This document shows positions 63,316-64,000 of a stretch of DNA of 64,000 nt, piece after piece. The translations under genes and the position numbers were made by a program. The stretch is taken from contig JAYRWY010000013.1 of the NCBI GenBank assembly GCA_041917755.1, forward strand, positions 62,001-126,000, written 5' to 3'. This DNA is from RGZA01 sp041917755. GTDB taxonomy: Bacteria; Pseudomonadota; Alphaproteobacteria; UBA9219; RGZA01. Every line of letters begins with the position of its first letter. Positions within the stretch are counted from its first letter, which is position 1. The notes under the pieces were generated by a model. It ran no database searches and was not told where the DNA came from. It was given only the letters and a program-made list of their open reading frames with translations.

Positions 63316-63384
63316 TTAGTAATCTACATAAGGGCTTGACAGTGTTGCGCTCTTATTCTTTGTTTTAATCACGTGGAGTAAAAG

Positions 63385-64000
63385 ATGAAAAAAATTGGTA
63401 TTGCTGTCTTGGCTATGGCGACTGTATTTGCAGCTGACGCAGCGCAGGCTAACCAAGGCCTGTTTGGTGGGCGTTTAGACCAGGACGGTGTGATTAGTGT
63501 GCGTCGTTCTACCACTGAACAATTTGAACCTATTCGCGGCCAATCTGTTTCAGCGCGCCCACGTCCTGACTTTGATCCTACCCCGATTGATGTAGCATCT
63601 TTCCAGTTGTTTCCTGCGATCAGCGTCGCTGGCTATTACGACAGCAATATCTATTCCACCAAGGCTGCTAAAAACGATGATGTGGTAACCAAAATCAACC
63701 CGTCTTTAACAGCAGCTTCCAACTGGGGCCGTCATGCGATTGCCTTTACCGGACTTGCCGATATCAACACCAACGTCATCAATAACGAAGAAAACAACGT
63801 GGGTGGTGTGGCTCAACTTGAAGGCCGTTATGACATTGAAAATCAGACATGGATTGCTGGTTCAACATCATACCAGCGCGTAACCGAGCCACGTGGCAAC
63901 ACCTCAAGCTTTGGTGCAGCAGCAGAGCCAACCCAGTTCGACAATTTCTCGGCCGGCAGCGAATTATACCGCGGTTTGGGTCAATTGAAGGCCAAGGCTA
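63385..64000 (+). CDS. N-terminal part of a BBP2-type outer-membrane beta-barrel protein
   Basis: An ATG at 63385, with GTGGAG 6 bases upstream, opens a frame that runs off the window. After a signal peptide (cleavage near AAQAN) come RPRPDFDPTPIDVASFQLFP and VAGYYDSNIYSTKAA, then SLTAASNWGRHAIAF and alternating strands. The pattern of a DP-x-P linker followed by YDSNIY is that of putative beta-barrel porin 2, found with exopolysaccharide loci where it is thought to help export or anchor the polymer. The sugar transferase 3 kb upstream fits that. About 205 residues are visible; the rest is outside. Confidence 0.82.
   Translation, partial: MKKIGIAVLAMATVFAADAAQANQGLFGGRLDQDGVISVRRSTTEQFEPIRGQSVSARPRPDFDPTPIDVASFQLFPAISVAGYYDSNIYSTKAAKNDDVVTKINPSLTAASNWGRHAIAFTGLADINTNVINNEENNVGGVAQLEGRYDIENQTWIAGSTSYQRVTEPRGNTSSFGAAAEPTQFDNFSAGSELYRGLGQLKAKA

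Overview
The window is chromosomal DNA of an alphaproteobacterium of moderate GC content. The evidence is a DUF1013/TrcR cell-cycle regulator (a family known mainly from Alphaproteobacteria), SAM-II riboswitches, the APS-reductase route of sulfate assimilation, and a flagellin of alphaproteobacterial type. A Micavibrio-like or Rhodospirillales-like lineage would fit, but the genus cannot be fixed from the sequence alone.

Layout. 0-8.5 kb is housekeeping: the acidic tail of an unknown protein, a TMEM175 channel, a glycosyltransferase, leuA with two following genes, purK/purE, a quinone oxidoreductase and trcR. At 8.54 kb lies an initiator tRNA-fMet. Its 3' end is repeated at 11.03 kb, so the 2.4 kb between looks like a decayed integrated island holding one lipoprotein gene and a HlyD relic. 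A DUF2256 plus FeS-photolyase pair follows. 13.0-19.5 kb holds mostly unrecognised proteins (one very Gln/Val/Ala-rich), a PrmC-like methyltransferase without its NPPY motif, and a CHAP-like cysteine hydrolase. 19.85-29.6 kb is one 3,259-residue filamentous-haemagglutinin-type adhesin with a LamG-like insert, a glycine-rich block and C-terminal MBG repeats. No TpsB transporter is visible in the window. After it come a SYLF protein, a Cys-repeat protein and an acyltransferase.

The metabolic core is 32.2-48.6 kb. metY and a fused metX-metW gene are read leftward; cysG, cysH, cysJ, cysI, cysD, cysN, metF, metH, a SLOG protein and a small Tat-signal protein are read rightward with overlaps or very short gaps. 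Together they take sulfate to sulfide (CysDN, CysH, CysIJ with CysG-made siroheme), fix sulfide into homocysteine (MetX, MetY) and methylate it to methionine (MetF, MetH). The divergent control region carries two back-to-back SAM-II riboswitches, one per direction, each with its own promoter. The rightward one is followed by a further structured leader with mutually exclusive stems. This is the most interesting regulatory signal in the window.

48.6-64 kb: tRNA-Ser(UGA) followed directly by a GIY-YIG gene whose Shine-Dalgarno sequence lies in one arm of a 20-bp inverted repeat; amtB; a BaiN/HI0933 flavoprotein; secreted proteins, one with a C-terminal Hint (hedgehog/intein) domain; a soluble lytic transglycosylase; two perfect DnaA boxes ahead of a polyprenyl-phosphate sugar transferase; a lone short flagellin; an HExxH secreted protein; an Ala-rich exported protein; and the start of a BBP2-type outer-membrane barrel, which with the sugar transferase suggests an exopolysaccharide function.
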